Below, in pieces: positions 35,908 through 44,590 of a stretch of DNA of 64,000 nucleotides. The DNA lies in NCBI RefSeq assembly GCF_001420995.1, contig NZ_CP012185.1:558001-622000 (forward strand), in the 5' to 3' direction. Numbering within the stretch: the stretch's first letter is position 1; each line of letters begins with the position of its first letter. Made by a program: the position numbers and the translations under genes. A model generated the notes under the pieces. It saw only the letters and a program-made list of their open reading frames with translations, did no database searches and had not been told where the DNA came from. Source of the stretch: Pseudonocardia sp. EC080619-01 (GTDB taxonomy: Bacteria; Actinomycetota; Actinomycetes; Mycobacteriales; Pseudonocardiaceae).

Positions 35908-37611
35908 ATGCATCTCGCAAAGGACATCGTGCGGTCGGACACAGCTGAGCTTCGGAAGGCCAGGGGTGCATTCTTTACACCCTACTCGATCGCAAAGTTT
36001 CTTGCTGATTGGACTATTAGGGATCCGAGGGCCGGCCGTGTTCTTGATCCCACCTGTGGTGATGGAGTCTTCCTTCTGGCTGCAGCAGAGCGACTTAAGG
36101 ACCTCGGTTGTACACCAAGTGAGATTCACGACCAGATCTTTGGCGTTGATCTCCATGCGGCCTCGCTAGATCAAAGTCAAGCCAACCTAGAGGCGGGAGG
36201 ATTCAGCGGCACCCTACTGCCTCCCGGGGATTTCTTTCAACAGGCGCTCCCATCGCAGATCGGGAGCCAACTTCCCGAATTTGACACTATCCTCGGCAAC
36301 CCGCCGTTTGTGCGCTATCAGACCCACAGAGGAGATGCCCGCAAGCGATCCGCTTCTGCAGCACTGGCTCAAGGTGTGCGGCTTTCTGGCCTAGCATCGT
36401 CGTGGGCGGCGCTCTTAGTGCACGCTTCTGGATTCCTGAAGCCTGACGGCAGAATTGCGATGGTTCTGCCAGCAGAGTTAATGACGGTCGGCTACGCCGA
36501 ACCGATTCGTCGGTGGCTACGCGCGCGCTTTGCCAAAGTGCATTTGGTACTCTTCGAGCGACTCCAGTTCGCGGATGCGGAAGAACAGGTAGTTCTACTT
36601 GTCGCCTCCGGCAGAGGCGGTTGTAAGACGTTCAACTTGCATCACGTTAACACGGCCGACGACCTCAACAAAGTTCACATCTTTGACACTGATTCCGTGA
36701 TTCCGGTAGCTAGCGGAAAGTGGACAGATCTGCTGCTGCCGCAAGCTAATCGCGATGCGTACAGCGCCTTGACTGCAGCGTCCTTTACTTCCCTTTCAAG
36801 CTTTGGCCAAACTGAATTGGGAACGGTAACCGGCGCGAACAAGTTTTTTACTCTGACTGAGAGCACGCGGCAGGAGTATGGCTTGAAGCCTGGGACTCAG
36901 GTACAGAAGGTTGTTCCGCCGGGGAGTAGGCACCTGCGAGGACTGGGCTTTTCCGAAGGAGACTGGCAACAGCTCCGCCTGGAAGGGGCGCGAGTGTGGC
37001 TCCTCAACCCAGAGGATACACAGCCGCGGGGTGGACTGAAAAAGTACATCTCGGAGGGCGTCGAGCAAGGCCTGAACGAGACATACAAGTGCTCAATCCG
37101 CACTCCCTGGTGGCGCCCGCCGCGCCCTTGGGCGCCGGACCTCTTCTTTACATACATGAGCCATATCGCCCCGCGTCTGATTTCGAATCATGTTGAAGCT
37201 TCGTTTGTCAATTCGATGCACGGCGTTCGTCTCACCGAGAGCTTTCCCAAGGAAGCAGTACCTGCGCTTCCTCTGCTCTCTCTAAACTCCGTCACAGCTT
37301 TGGGCGCTGAGTTACAGGGTAGGTCGTACGGCGGCGGGATCGTGAAGATGGAGCCCCGCGAAGCGTCGGCGCTCCCTATGCCATTAGTTCCGCATATCCT
37401 CGCGGCGTGGGAGCGCCTACGCCACAAGCAATTGACCCTCGAGCATTCTTATCGGGCTTCGAGTTTGGCTTCAGTTGTTGAGCAGGTAGACGAGGTTCTA
37501 CTCTCTGAAGTCCTCGAGATCTCCAAGGAGGACGTGGGCTTGATTCGGGGAGCTCTCGCGAAGCTTCGCTCCCGTAGAATCCGCGGCAGTTCGGAGCGAG
37601 CTCAAAAGTGA
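35908..37611 (+). CDS. N6-adenine DNA methyltransferase (Eco57I/class I SAM type)
   Basis: A 567-residue SAM-dependent methylase. Motif X-like GAFFTPYSIAKFLADW comes first. Then comes motif I, VLDPTCGDGVFLL (about residues 45-57). FGVDLH is motif II, and motif IV, ILGNPPFVRYQ (about 128-138), is of the NPPF type that methylates adenine N6. The long C-terminal part probably recognises the target sequence. ATG 35908 has GAGGA eight bases upstream. GTG 35893, which overlaps the previous stop, is the alternative. Its last codons overlap the next start (GTGA). It could protect host DNA from the products of its two operon partners. Confidence 0.9.
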   Translation: MHLAKDIVRSDTAELRKARGAFFTPYSIAKFLADWTIRDPRAGRVLDPTCGDGVFLLAAAERLKDLGCTPSEIHDQIFGVDLHAASLDQSQANLEAGGFSGTLLPPGDFFQQALPSQIGSQLPEFDTILGNPPFVRYQTHRGDARKRSASAALAQGVRLSGLASSWAALLVHASGFLKPDGRIAMVLPAELMTVGYAEPIRRWLRARFAKVHLVLFERLQFADAEEQVVLLVASGRGGCKTFNLHHVNTADDLNKVHIFDTDSVIPVASGKWTDLLLPQANRDAYSALTAASFTSLSSFGQTELGTVTGANKFFTLTESTRQEYGLKPGTQVQKVVPPGSRHLRGLGFSEGDWQQLRLEGARVWLLNPEDTQPRGGLKKYISEGVEQGLNETYKCSIRTPWWRPPRPWAPDLFFTYMSHIAPRLISNHVEASFVNSMHGVRLTESFPKEAVPALPLLSLNSVTALGAELQGRSYGGGIVKMEPREASALPMPLVPHILAAWERLRHKQLTLEHSYRASSLASVVEQVDEVLLSEVLEISKEDVGLIRGALAKLRSRRIRGSSERAQK

Positions 37612-38588
37612 CATCGAAGAATGATGGCTTCACTGCTTTAGACAGCATACTAGCAAAGGCAAGCCTCACCGAGAGCTCTCCATGGAGATCGGGGGCCTAC
37701 ACACCTGAACTGGATTTAGCAAGAAGCTTGCTATCAATACCAATTCGAGAGAAGGCGAAGCAGCAGCAAGGCCGAACGGCTAAAGCCCTTGACGCCTGGA
37801 TCGCACATGAGCTGAGACGTTTGGGCTTCCCCGAATCAGAGGTATGGCCTCGCCTGCGACAGCCGCGCGTTCTGCCAGATGGGCTCGCCGAGGTCGAGCG
37901 GAAAATTGATGCGCTGGCCTCGGAGCTGCGCCGCTTTGAGACGACCTCGAAAGGAACACGTAGCTATATTCAAGATAAGGGATTTCGGGCCTCAATCAAG
38001 GACCTTGTTGACCACAGCCTGGGAAACGCAAACGCGTACATACTTGGCGACTTCTATGCTAAACAGATCGACGTGGGGCTCTCTTCGTGGCGACGTGGGC
38101 CAGACATTCTAATTTCAACGAAGACGATGTTCTCCTCCTACCTTAAAAACCTGAAGAATCGCCACGAGGAGGCCGTTGGAGAGGTCGAAAGTCTTCGTCG
38201 GCGCCATCCAATGGCTATCATGGGCTACGCCTACCTCGTTCATTCCAGCATCTACGAGGAAGACGGCGCCTACCCCATTCTGAACGATATCCTCCACCGG
38301 TTACGTCGCGATGGCGAAGCATTCGATGCTACGATGCTCCTGGTCGGCACCTGGGATAAGGATTCAGAATCTCCTCACGTCGAGATTCTCGAAGAGCCCG
38401 ACCACAGTCTTTCTGCGGCCGCATTCTTTGAGACTATCGCCAGTAAAGTCACCGAACGATCGCCGATCCATGAGCACCGCCTGGTTCGAACGAGGCGGGG
38501 GGATTCCCTTGCTGCTCTCCTCCCCGCGGACCTGTCAGACGATGCGCTTCTCAACGAAGATGCAGAGAAGGACAAGGACGAGGAATAG
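37608..38588 (+). CDS. Uncharacterised protein with restriction-endonuclease-like motif
   Basis: A 326-residue soluble protein. Residues 1-115 are helical and charged. The centre has SSWRRGPDILISTKTMFSSY (160-178) followed by NLKNRHEEAVGEVESLRRRH (181-200). The GPD...K spacing resembles the metal-binding core of some PD-(D/E)xK restriction enzymes, with a Thr-Lys in place of E-x-K. The C-terminus is acidic. GTG 37608 overlaps the methylase stop by four bases. As partner of an N6 methylase and an AIPR protein, it is probably the cleaving subunit, but I cannot assign a named family. Confidence 0.65.
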   Translation: MTSKNDGFTALDSILAKASLTESSPWRSGAYTPELDLARSLLSIPIREKAKQQQGRTAKALDAWIAHELRRLGFPESEVWPRLRQPRVLPDGLAEVERKIDALASELRRFETTSKGTRSYIQDKGFRASIKDLVDHSLGNANAYILGDFYAKQIDVGLSSWRRGPDILISTKTMFSSYLKNLKNRHEEAVGEVESLRRRHPMAIMGYAYLVHSSIYEEDGAYPILNDILHRLRRDGEAFDATMLLVGTWDKDSESPHVEILEEPDHSLSAAAFFETIASKVTERSPIHEHRLVRTRRGDSLAALLPADLSDDALLNEDAEKDKDEE

Positions 38589-38740
38589 CGACGACTGCCC
38601 CGTAAGGCGCCGTCGACCGTCGGGATTTGCATTCCTGAGAGGTGTTTCGAGGGCTGCAGTTGCGCTTTCTTAGAGGCTCTCGCGCCAATCGGTTACCGAA
38701 CGGAAGGTCTAGACACGGCGGGCGCTGACTCGACTGTCGT

Positions 38741-38795
38741 GTCCCGGCTGATGCTTGACGTTCCGGTCTCACCTGATGCTTGACGCTCCGGAAGC
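38741..38795. mobile_element. Solo insertion-sequence end-like repeat pair
   Basis: CTGATGCTTGACGTTCCGG (38748-38766) recurs at 38773-38791 with one change, a 25-base period. Tandem subterminal repeats of this kind mark the ends of IS21-type elements, where the transposase binds. No istA/istB genes are present, so it would be a leftover end. It sits about 160 bases after the low-GC operon, at the place where GC returns to normal. Confidence 0.4.
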
Positions 38796-38854
38796 GCAGG
38801 ATGTCTGCCCGCCAGCCGCCGGACTCGCGGGCAGGCTGCGCCCTGTCGGCCCGG

Positions 38855-39721
38855 TCAGATCGTGGGTCGGACAGCGAGCCAGAGTTCGAACTCACCGTGC
38901 TCACCGTGCTCGTCGTGGTAGGTCGCGCGAACGAGCGACGGTGCGGGGATCAGCTCGTAGGGGTTAGCGGGCAACCACTCGCCTCCGACGGCGCGCCAGA
39001 GCGACTCCAACGACTGCGGAAACGCCCCGGAGGCTGTGAACACCGCCCAGGAGTGCGCCGGCACGGCGAGGACGTCGTACCCGCTGGGGGCGGGCTGGTG
39101 GGTGGCCGCGCCGACGTAGTAGTCGGCCTCGGTGCCCTCGGCCCCGCCTGTCCCGTCGACGTTGCCCCAGACCGAGATGTCGCCGCGCGGCTCCTGGTCC
39201 GACAGGTCCTCGAACATCTCCCAGTCGGCGTCCGGGAGCGACCGGACGAGCCGGTCGGCATCGGGATTGACGCCCTCGTAAGCAATGGTGGAGCGGACCT
39301 TGCGCCCCACCACTCGGAACGCCGGCTTCTCGACGATGCGGTACTGCATGTCTGTTCTCCCTTCAACAGTGAGGTGAAAGGACAGACGAGGCTGGGACCG
39401 CAGGACGGCGTCCGGGCGCCGTGCCTGCTCGGGCCCTATCCCGTGCACGCTGCGGAACGCGCGGGAGAACGCATCCGCCGACGAGTAGCCAAACCGGACG
39501 GCGATGTCCTGCACGGCTTCGTGGCCGTCGCGTACGGCACTCGCTGCGACGGTCATGCGCCGTCGGCGGATGTACTCCGACAGCGGCATCCCGGCGAGCA
39601 TCGAGAACACCCGCCGGAGTTGGTACTCCGAGGTGAGGGCCACCGCGGCCACGTCCCGGACGGGGACGTCGTGGTCGAGGTGTTCTTCGATGGCGTCCAT
39701 CGCGCGGTTCCACAGCTCCAT
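38855..39721 (-). CDS. AraC-family regulator with GyrI-like effector domain
   Basis: A 288-residue transcription factor. The N-terminal two helix-turn-helix units span residues about 5-105 (VRDVAAVALTSEYQLRRVFS and VQDIAVRFGYSSADAFSRAF). From about residue 120 a GyrI-like/AraC_E_bind domain begins (MQYRIVEKPAFRVVGRKV) and ends WLAVRPTI; it would bind a small molecule. AGGAAGG lies upstream of ATG 39721, which rules out the longer frame. The downstream span is a decayed SDR gene that may once have been its target. Confidence 0.9.
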   Translation of the reverse strand: MELWNRAMDAIEEHLDHDVPVRDVAAVALTSEYQLRRVFSMLAGMPLSEYIRRRRMTVAASAVRDGHEAVQDIAVRFGYSSADAFSRAFRSVHGIGPEQARRPDAVLRSQPRLSFHLTVEGRTDMQYRIVEKPAFRVVGRKVRSTIAYEGVNPDADRLVRSLPDADWEMFEDLSDQEPRGDISVWGNVDGTGGAEGTEADYYVGAATHQPAPSGYDVLAVPAHSWAVFTASGAFPQSLESLWRAVGGEWLPANPYELIPAPSLVRATYHDEHGEHGEFELWLAVRPTI

Positions 39722-39977
39722 GTCTGGTCCTTCCTGGCATGTCCCAGCCTGGGGAACGCCGACTGGCGAGGTCCGACGATCTGTGCCCGCGATTGTCGGG
39801 GCGCGACGCCGAGCGGTGCGGCAGGTCGAGATCAGGCCGTGGCGGCGTCGCTGACGGTGCCCGTGCGGCTGGGCAGTCACGGGGGCGTAGCCCGCGCGTA
39901 CTTCAGACTGTCGCCGTCCCTGCAACAGTGGTCCAGGCGACCGCCCGCTCGGGATCGTTGCCGCTGTCCTGGGCGAA

Positions 39978-40090
39978 GTTTCGACGCGCCCGACGATATT
40001 GCCGACATCGTGGCCTTCCTGGTCGGCCCCGATGGCCGGTGGATGACCGGGCAGAACCAGCGAGCTGGTGGAGGCCTCGGCGTCGGATAA
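39978..40090 (+). pseudogene. Short-chain dehydrogenase, C-terminal remnant
   Basis: The frame reads APDDIADIVAFLVGPDGRWM followed by TGQNQRAGGGLGVG and a stop. This is the standard end of a classical SDR, in which the last glycine-rich part covers the active site. Nothing upstream in this frame belongs to an SDR, so only about 37 residues remain. Confidence 0.75.
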
Positions 40091-40277
40091 GCCGCCTCAT
40101 CTACGGTTTGAGGGAGCGTTCTCCGTACACTGTCTGGAGGCGACGAGCCCCACGCCGGCGCGCTTGTTAGCGACGGCAGGGGCGTCGCAGCGGAGCGTGG
40201 TCCGGCGCGGAGCGGGGTCACCGGCGGCGCAGACCGGACGGTCTGCCGGGACTCGCCGAGTCCTTCGCCAAGCAAGC

Positions 40278-40712
40278 TCACGACGTCACCCGGCTGCAGC
40301 CACCCCGTGAAGGCGGCGAGATCCGGTGTGTCGACGTGCCGGAGCGACGGCGCACCGACGCCAGTGCATCAACCTGGTCCTGGGTGATCAGCTCCGCCGT
40401 GGCCTCAGAGGCGATGATCTCGACGTCCCGCTCCGCCAGGAGCTGGTTGCCGAAGACGTGGTCGCCGTCGGAGTGGGTGTTGACCAGCGTCTGCAGGGGA
40501 TGCCGGTCGGTGACCGGCCGGATTCCCTCCAGCATCTCCCCGGTGAGTGCGAGATCGAAGAGGGTGCCGACCATCAGCGAGGTACCGGATCCGGTGATCA
40601 GGCCGGAGTTGCTCCAGCCCCAGCTACCGTCCGGCAGCAGCCAGGCGAAGCAGCCCGAACCCAGGCCGTGCAGGCCACGGCGGTACTGCAGGAGATCAGG
40701 GGTGGTACTCAT
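40278..40712 (-). pseudogene. Truncated MBL-fold hydrolase, paralogue of 24456-25412
   Basis: The first 118 residues align along their length with the MBL hydrolase of the catabolic locus (YRRGLHGLGSGCFAWLLPDG, TGSGTSLM, NTHSDGDHVFGNQLLAE). The frame then runs into unrelated sequence (RRRSGTSTHRIS) and stops at 144 residues. Metal ligands beyond the first motif are lost. ATG 40712 overlaps the stop of the CoA-transferase fragment, so the two once formed a coupled operon. Confidence 0.75.
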
Positions 40713-40876
40713 GTCGTCTCGCAATCGTGGATGTCCGCGGCGGTCGCCCGTCGCACGTCGCCGGGGTCGACCCCGGGCGCGGTCTCGCGCAGCACCAGGC
40801 CACGCTCGGTGACGTCGAGGACGCCGAGGGCGGTGAGGCCGCGGTCCCGAACGCCCTCGGTGAGGGTCGGCGAGCC
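40709..40876 (-). pseudogene. CoA-transferase subunit B, C-terminal remnant
   Basis: About 55 residues read TALGVLDVTERGLVLRETAP and GVDPGDVRRATAADI, the usual end of 3-oxoacid CoA-transferase subunit B. The upstream sequence is unrelated, so a deletion or rearrangement removed the rest. It lies directly before the truncated MBL gene. Confidence 0.7.
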
Positions 40877-40879
40877 AGT

Positions 40880-41454
40880 GGAACCGCCCGCGCCTACTTC
40901 CCCCACCCGGACGTCCGGTTCGTTCGCGCATCGTGCCTCCGGATACTCACTCCACCCGGCACCCCACCGGCCGCCGAAGCACTGCTCGCCCTCCACGACT
41001 GGGCCCTCGACACTCAGCTCCGCCTCCTCGTCCTCCAGCCGACGGTCGCCGTGCCGCCCGCCACCCTCGCGATGAGACGTGTCCGACACGACCGGGGCTG
41101 GCGGGCGGTGGATGAACTGTCCCGGATCGACCACCTCGAGGAGGACCGCCGAGCGAACCGCGCGGAGCGGCCCGTCGCCGACACCCACGAGGCGGACTCC
41201 CTGCGCCGCGGCCTCTCCCCCGTCTCCCACCCCTCGCACGTCGCCGCTCCCGCGTGGACGGTTGCACAACGGTGGGTACCCCCGCCCCTGGCGTCGCCAT
41301 GATCGAGGACGCCTTCGTGCACCCTGACGCGCGCGGCGCGGGTGTCGCCACTCAGATGCTCTGCTTCACGGTCACCGGTGCCCGCGAGTCAGGTGCAGGG
41401 CCCGTCCTGACCGCAGCCGAGTTCGACGACACCCCGAAGCACCTCCACGCTTGA
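40880..41454 (+). pseudogene. GNAT acetyltransferase remnant
   Basis: The C-terminal part (about 41297-41454) reads EDAFVHPDARGAGVATQML and ends DDTPKHLHA, the acetyl-CoA-binding R/Q-x-x-G-x-G/A loop and following strand of a GNAT enzyme. It stops before the usual last helices. Upstream, a frame with protein-like composition (PPAAEALLALHDWALDTQL) may be an earlier part of the same gene or another remnant. The left boundary is approximate. Confidence 0.5.
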
Positions 41455-41596
41455 TTCGGGTTCCAACCCCCACCGCAGTGTCGCGCAGCTACGCGGTCGA
41501 TCCGAACTCGTCGCGGGGCCGAGCAGCTCCACGACACGCGCCCGCCGCACCGGTCGTCCGGTTCGGCGGCCGCGTTCTCGTGTCGGATCGGGACTG

Positions 41597-41971
41597 CTAC
41601 TCCGGTGCCGCCTGCAGGGCGTGAACCTCGATCCGGGGCTGCAGGGCGGCCGAGGCCTGCTCGGCCCAGACCAGTGCCGCCTCCTGATCGGCCGCCTCGA
41701 TGATCCAGAAGCCGCCCACGTACTGGTCCGCCTTCACGAACGGTTTCGGGGTTCGGGTCGTTCCGGTGCTCGTCGTCTCGACCGTGATCGCGGTCGACGG
41801 TGGCTCCAGACCGCCTGCGGTGACGAAGGCGCCGGCCCCGTTCAGGTCGCTGTTGAACTTCTCCACCGCGACCATCACCGCTTCCAGCTCGGCCGGGTCC
41901 ATGTCCTGCATCGACTCCATCGTCGGCTCGTCGGCGCTGTCGTGCGGAAGGGTCAGGAAGTACTGCGTCAT
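41597..41971 (-). CDS. YciI-family (YCII-related) protein
   Basis: A 124-residue dimeric alpha/beta barrel protein. MTQYFLTLPHDSADEP is the start strand, then KFNSDLNGAGAFVTAGGLEP and a C-terminal VGGFWIIEAADQEAALVWAE. This matches the DGPF/YCII group often found beside sigma factors, although none is present here. GGAGCAG precedes ATG 41971. It is in line with the hydrolase and carboxylesterase genes, but a 68-base gap separates it from them. Enzymatic role unknown. Confidence 0.82.
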   Translation of the reverse strand: MTQYFLTLPHDSADEPTMESMQDMDPAELEAVMVAVEKFNSDLNGAGAFVTAGGLEPPSTAITVETTSTGTTRTPKPFVKADQYVGGFWIIEAADQEAALVWAEQASAALQPRIEVHALQAAPE

Positions 41972-42039
41972 GAGAATCTGCTCCATCGAGTGGTTGACGG
42001 ACGGTTGAAGGGATAGTGCCGACCGGGGGCACAACGCGG

Positions 42040-42837
42040 TCAGGACGCCATGGCCCAGAGGGTGGTCAGTGCGTCGTTGATCGCCTCCGGTTGTTGTGTC
42101 TGCGGATAGAAGCCGGGCACGGTGAGCAGTTCGGCACCGATGCGCTCGGCGAGCACGTGGGCCGCCGCTGTCAGGGGGTCGCCGGCCAGGCGTAGATACT
42201 CTGCGGGTGCGTCGGCCCAGTCGCCGACTATCACCGAGGCCGGCCAGGTTGCGGCCGCGAGCGGGGACACGTCGATCTCGGCGTCCCAGCAGGGTCTCTC
42301 CCCCATGGACGTCCAGGCTGCACGCAGCCGCCCGGGTGTCGCCGGCGGTGCGGGCATCCCGAGCGACTCGGTTGACATGCGCAGGTAGTCCGCGGCGGTG
42401 AGGTCGTCGGGGAGTGTGGCTGTGGAGGCGCGGGCCCGGGCGAGCGTGTCTCGCACCACCGGTTCGTTCTCGGCGACACGCAGCGCCCCGGGTTGAATCA
42501 GGCACAGGGACCGGACGAGGTCGGGCCGGGCGGAAGCGGCGAGCATCGCGGCGACCCCGCCGTAGGAGTGTCCGACGAGGTGGGCGCCGTCGCCGAGGAG
42601 CGCGATGATGTCCTCGGCGTCGACCGTGTAGTCGGTCCGGTACGGGCCCTCGAGGTCTGGGCTGTCGCCGTGGCCGCGGCGGTCCATCAGGATCAGCCGG
42701 CGGTGTGCGGCTAGTGGGCGTTGGTGGCCGAAGCCGTAGCGGTCGTCAGTGCCCCAGGACAGCACGCCGTGCACGAAGACCGCGGGTGGCTCGGCGGCCC
42801 CCGGCGCGGCCAGCACGGTCGAGTTCACTGCGGACAT
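42040..42837 (-). CDS. Alpha/beta hydrolase lacking an evident catalytic histidine
   Basis: A 265-residue hydrolase-fold protein. VFVHGVLSWG is the oxyanion strand, LMDRRGHGDS follows, and the nucleophile elbow GHSYGGVAAM is intact. At the C-terminus, where a G-x-G-H pattern is expected, the sequence reads VPGFYPQTQQPEAIN, as if the glycine-histidine had been lost. It may be a non-catalytic or altered enzyme. It ends 68 bases before the yciI-like gene and begins 17 bases after the carboxylesterase stop, so it probably shares that transcript. Confidence 0.82.
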   Translation of the reverse strand: MSAVNSTVLAAPGAAEPPAVFVHGVLSWGTDDRYGFGHQRPLAAHRRLILMDRRGHGDSPDLEGPYRTDYTVDAEDIIALLGDGAHLVGHSYGGVAAMLAASARPDLVRSLCLIQPGALRVAENEPVVRDTLARARASTATLPDDLTAADYLRMSTESLGMPAPPATPGRLRAAWTSMGERPCWDAEIDVSPLAAATWPASVIVGDWADAPAEYLRLAGDPLTAAAHVLAERIGAELLTVPGFYPQTQQPEAINDALTTLWAMAS

Positions 42838-42853
42838 GTGGGCCTGCTCCTCC

Positions 42854-44350
42854 TCAACGGTGGGATGTCGCTGTGCGGTGGTGCCGCTGCCAGATCTCGG
42901 CCGAGACGGCGGTCGGGTCCACGCCTACGGTCGGCGGGAGGTCCCAGATCCGGGTGAGCCACTCGTCGGGCCGGTATCGCGGCCAGCCGGGATCCCCGCT
43001 GGCGGCGAACTGCGTCCAGGCCGACCGCATCGCCGTGGACAGCGTGTCGAACTCTCCGGGTTGCGCGCCGAGGTCCCAGCCGAGCGGGCCGGTCGGGAGG
43101 CCGAACACGAAGGACTGGTCGAGGCCGTGGTAGGCGCCCAAAACCCGATCACCGACCCAGTCGAACTCATAGAAGAACGTGCGACCGCCGGCCTCGGCGT
43201 GGGCACGGGCAGATCGGTGGGCGGGCAGCCGGAAGAACGCGTCGGAGAGCACCAACGTGGACAGGTCGCTGTCGGTGATACCGGGTCGGGCGTGGCGATA
43301 GGCGTCCACCGCGGCCGGGGCCAGGCCGACACCACGGGCCACGCCGGCCGGATCGGCGTCGACCGGGTCCAGGTTCGCCGTGAACATGCGCGCTTCAGCC
43401 GCGGTACATCCGCATATCAGGTCGATCGAGCGGCCGACGCCCCGCCGCATCGCCGCCCACGGCAACTCGTCGAGCAGCTCGCCGTCGAGGACCACGCCGT
43501 AGGGGCTGTTCGGATGACTCCAGGCTTCCGGGTCCGCGGACATCACCGCCACCGGGTTCCACTGCACGTCGTGGATCGCTCCAGTGGGGACGGCGGCGAG
43601 GGCCTCGGCAGTCGGGGCGACACCGAGCTCCTCGGTGATCATCGTGGAGACGGCGCGCGCTTCCTCCGGCGGGACGAACACGTTGCCGGGGCTCTGGACG
43701 ATACCGCGGTGGAACACTCCGCCCGCGCGGCCCCCGGCGATGACCGTGGCTATTGAGGTCGCGCCTGCGGACTGGCCGAACACCGTCACCCGACCCGGGT
43801 CACCGCCGAACGCGGCGATGTTGTCCTGCACCCACCGCAGCGCGGCGAGCTGGTCGAGCACACCGCGGTTCCAGGGGGCGTCGCGCACCCAGCCGAATCC
43901 TTCGTAGCCGACCCGGTAGTTCACCGACACCAGCACCACCCCGGCCCGCGCCAGCTTCGTGCCGTCGAAGCCGGGGGTGTTCGCCGAGCCGCCGACGAAT
44001 CCTCCGCCGTGCACCCACACCAGCACCGGCAACCCCTCACCGTCGGCATCGTGTCGGGAACGCGGTGTCCAGACGTTGAGCGTCAGGCACTCCGGACCGG
44101 ACGCACCGCGCAGATCGGCGAGCTCGCCGGTCGTAGCCCCGGAGACGGCGGACGGGATCGCCTGCTGCGGAACCCACACCCCGAACTCGCGTGCCTCCCG
44201 CACATCAGCCCACCCGGGTGCCGGCAGCGGAGCCTGGAACCGCAGGGCCCCGTGCAGCGGCGCGGCGTACGGGATCCCCAGAAACGCCACCACCTCGACA
44301 TCCGGCACACCCCTCACCGCACCGGACCTCGTCCTCACTACCCCGTCCAC
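42854..44350 (-). CDS. Type B carboxylesterase
   Basis: A 498-residue esterase. FLGIPYAAPLHGALRF, LTLNVWTP and VWVHGGGFVGGS (oxyanion hole) are followed by the nucleophile motif FGQSAGATS. A C-terminal GAYHGLDQSFVFG carries the catalytic histidine. The chosen GTG 44350 has AAGGGGGA five bases upstream; GTG 44377 is an alternative with a weaker site. No signal peptide was seen, so it is probably cytoplasmic. It is divergent from a TetR gene with an operator-like palindrome between them, suggesting induction by an ester or drug-like compound. Confidence 0.9.
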   Translation of the reverse strand: MDGVVRTRSGAVRGVPDVEVVAFLGIPYAAPLHGALRFQAPLPAPGWADVREAREFGVWVPQQAIPSAVSGATTGELADLRGASGPECLTLNVWTPRSRHDADGEGLPVLVWVHGGGFVGGSANTPGFDGTKLARAGVVLVSVNYRVGYEGFGWVRDAPWNRGVLDQLAALRWVQDNIAAFGGDPGRVTVFGQSAGATSIATVIAGGRAGGVFHRGIVQSPGNVFVPPEEARAVSTMITEELGVAPTAEALAAVPTGAIHDVQWNPVAVMSADPEAWSHPNSPYGVVLDGELLDELPWAAMRRGVGRSIDLICGCTAAEARMFTANLDPVDADPAGVARGVGLAPAAVDAYRHARPGITDSDLSTLVLSDAFFRLPAHRSARAHAEAGGRTFFYEFDWVGDRVLGAYHGLDQSFVFGLPTGPLGWDLGAQPGEFDTLSTAMRSAWTQFAASGDPGWPRYRPDEWLTRIWDLPPTVGVDPTAVSAEIWQRHHRTATSHR

Positions 44351-44542
44351 TGCAATCCCCCTTGTCGCGACGGACACCTCACGCGTGGTCGCTGCGTCAC
44401 CGCGTTCCAGACCATCGGGTCGGCGGCGCGGACGCGGCGAAGCGGAGCGCTCCGAGCCATGCCCTCCGCGGTCCGTACCTTGACTGCTCGGACACGAGGC
44501 CTCGGCCCGCGAGTGGCCCAAGGATTACGGGTCAGATGTATT

Positions 44543-44561
44543 ATGTCAACTGTATTGGCAT
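44543..44561. promoter_or_regulatory. Imperfect palindrome, candidate TetR operator
   Basis: ATGTCAA (44543-44549) and TTGGCAT (44555-44561) are inverted with six of seven pairs across a five-base centre. It lies 30 bases before the TetR start and 193 bases before the divergent esterase start, in the least GC-rich part of the gap. Confidence 0.55.
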
Positions 44562-44590
44562 GACCCCGGAGCGCGAAAGAGGGACCGGCG

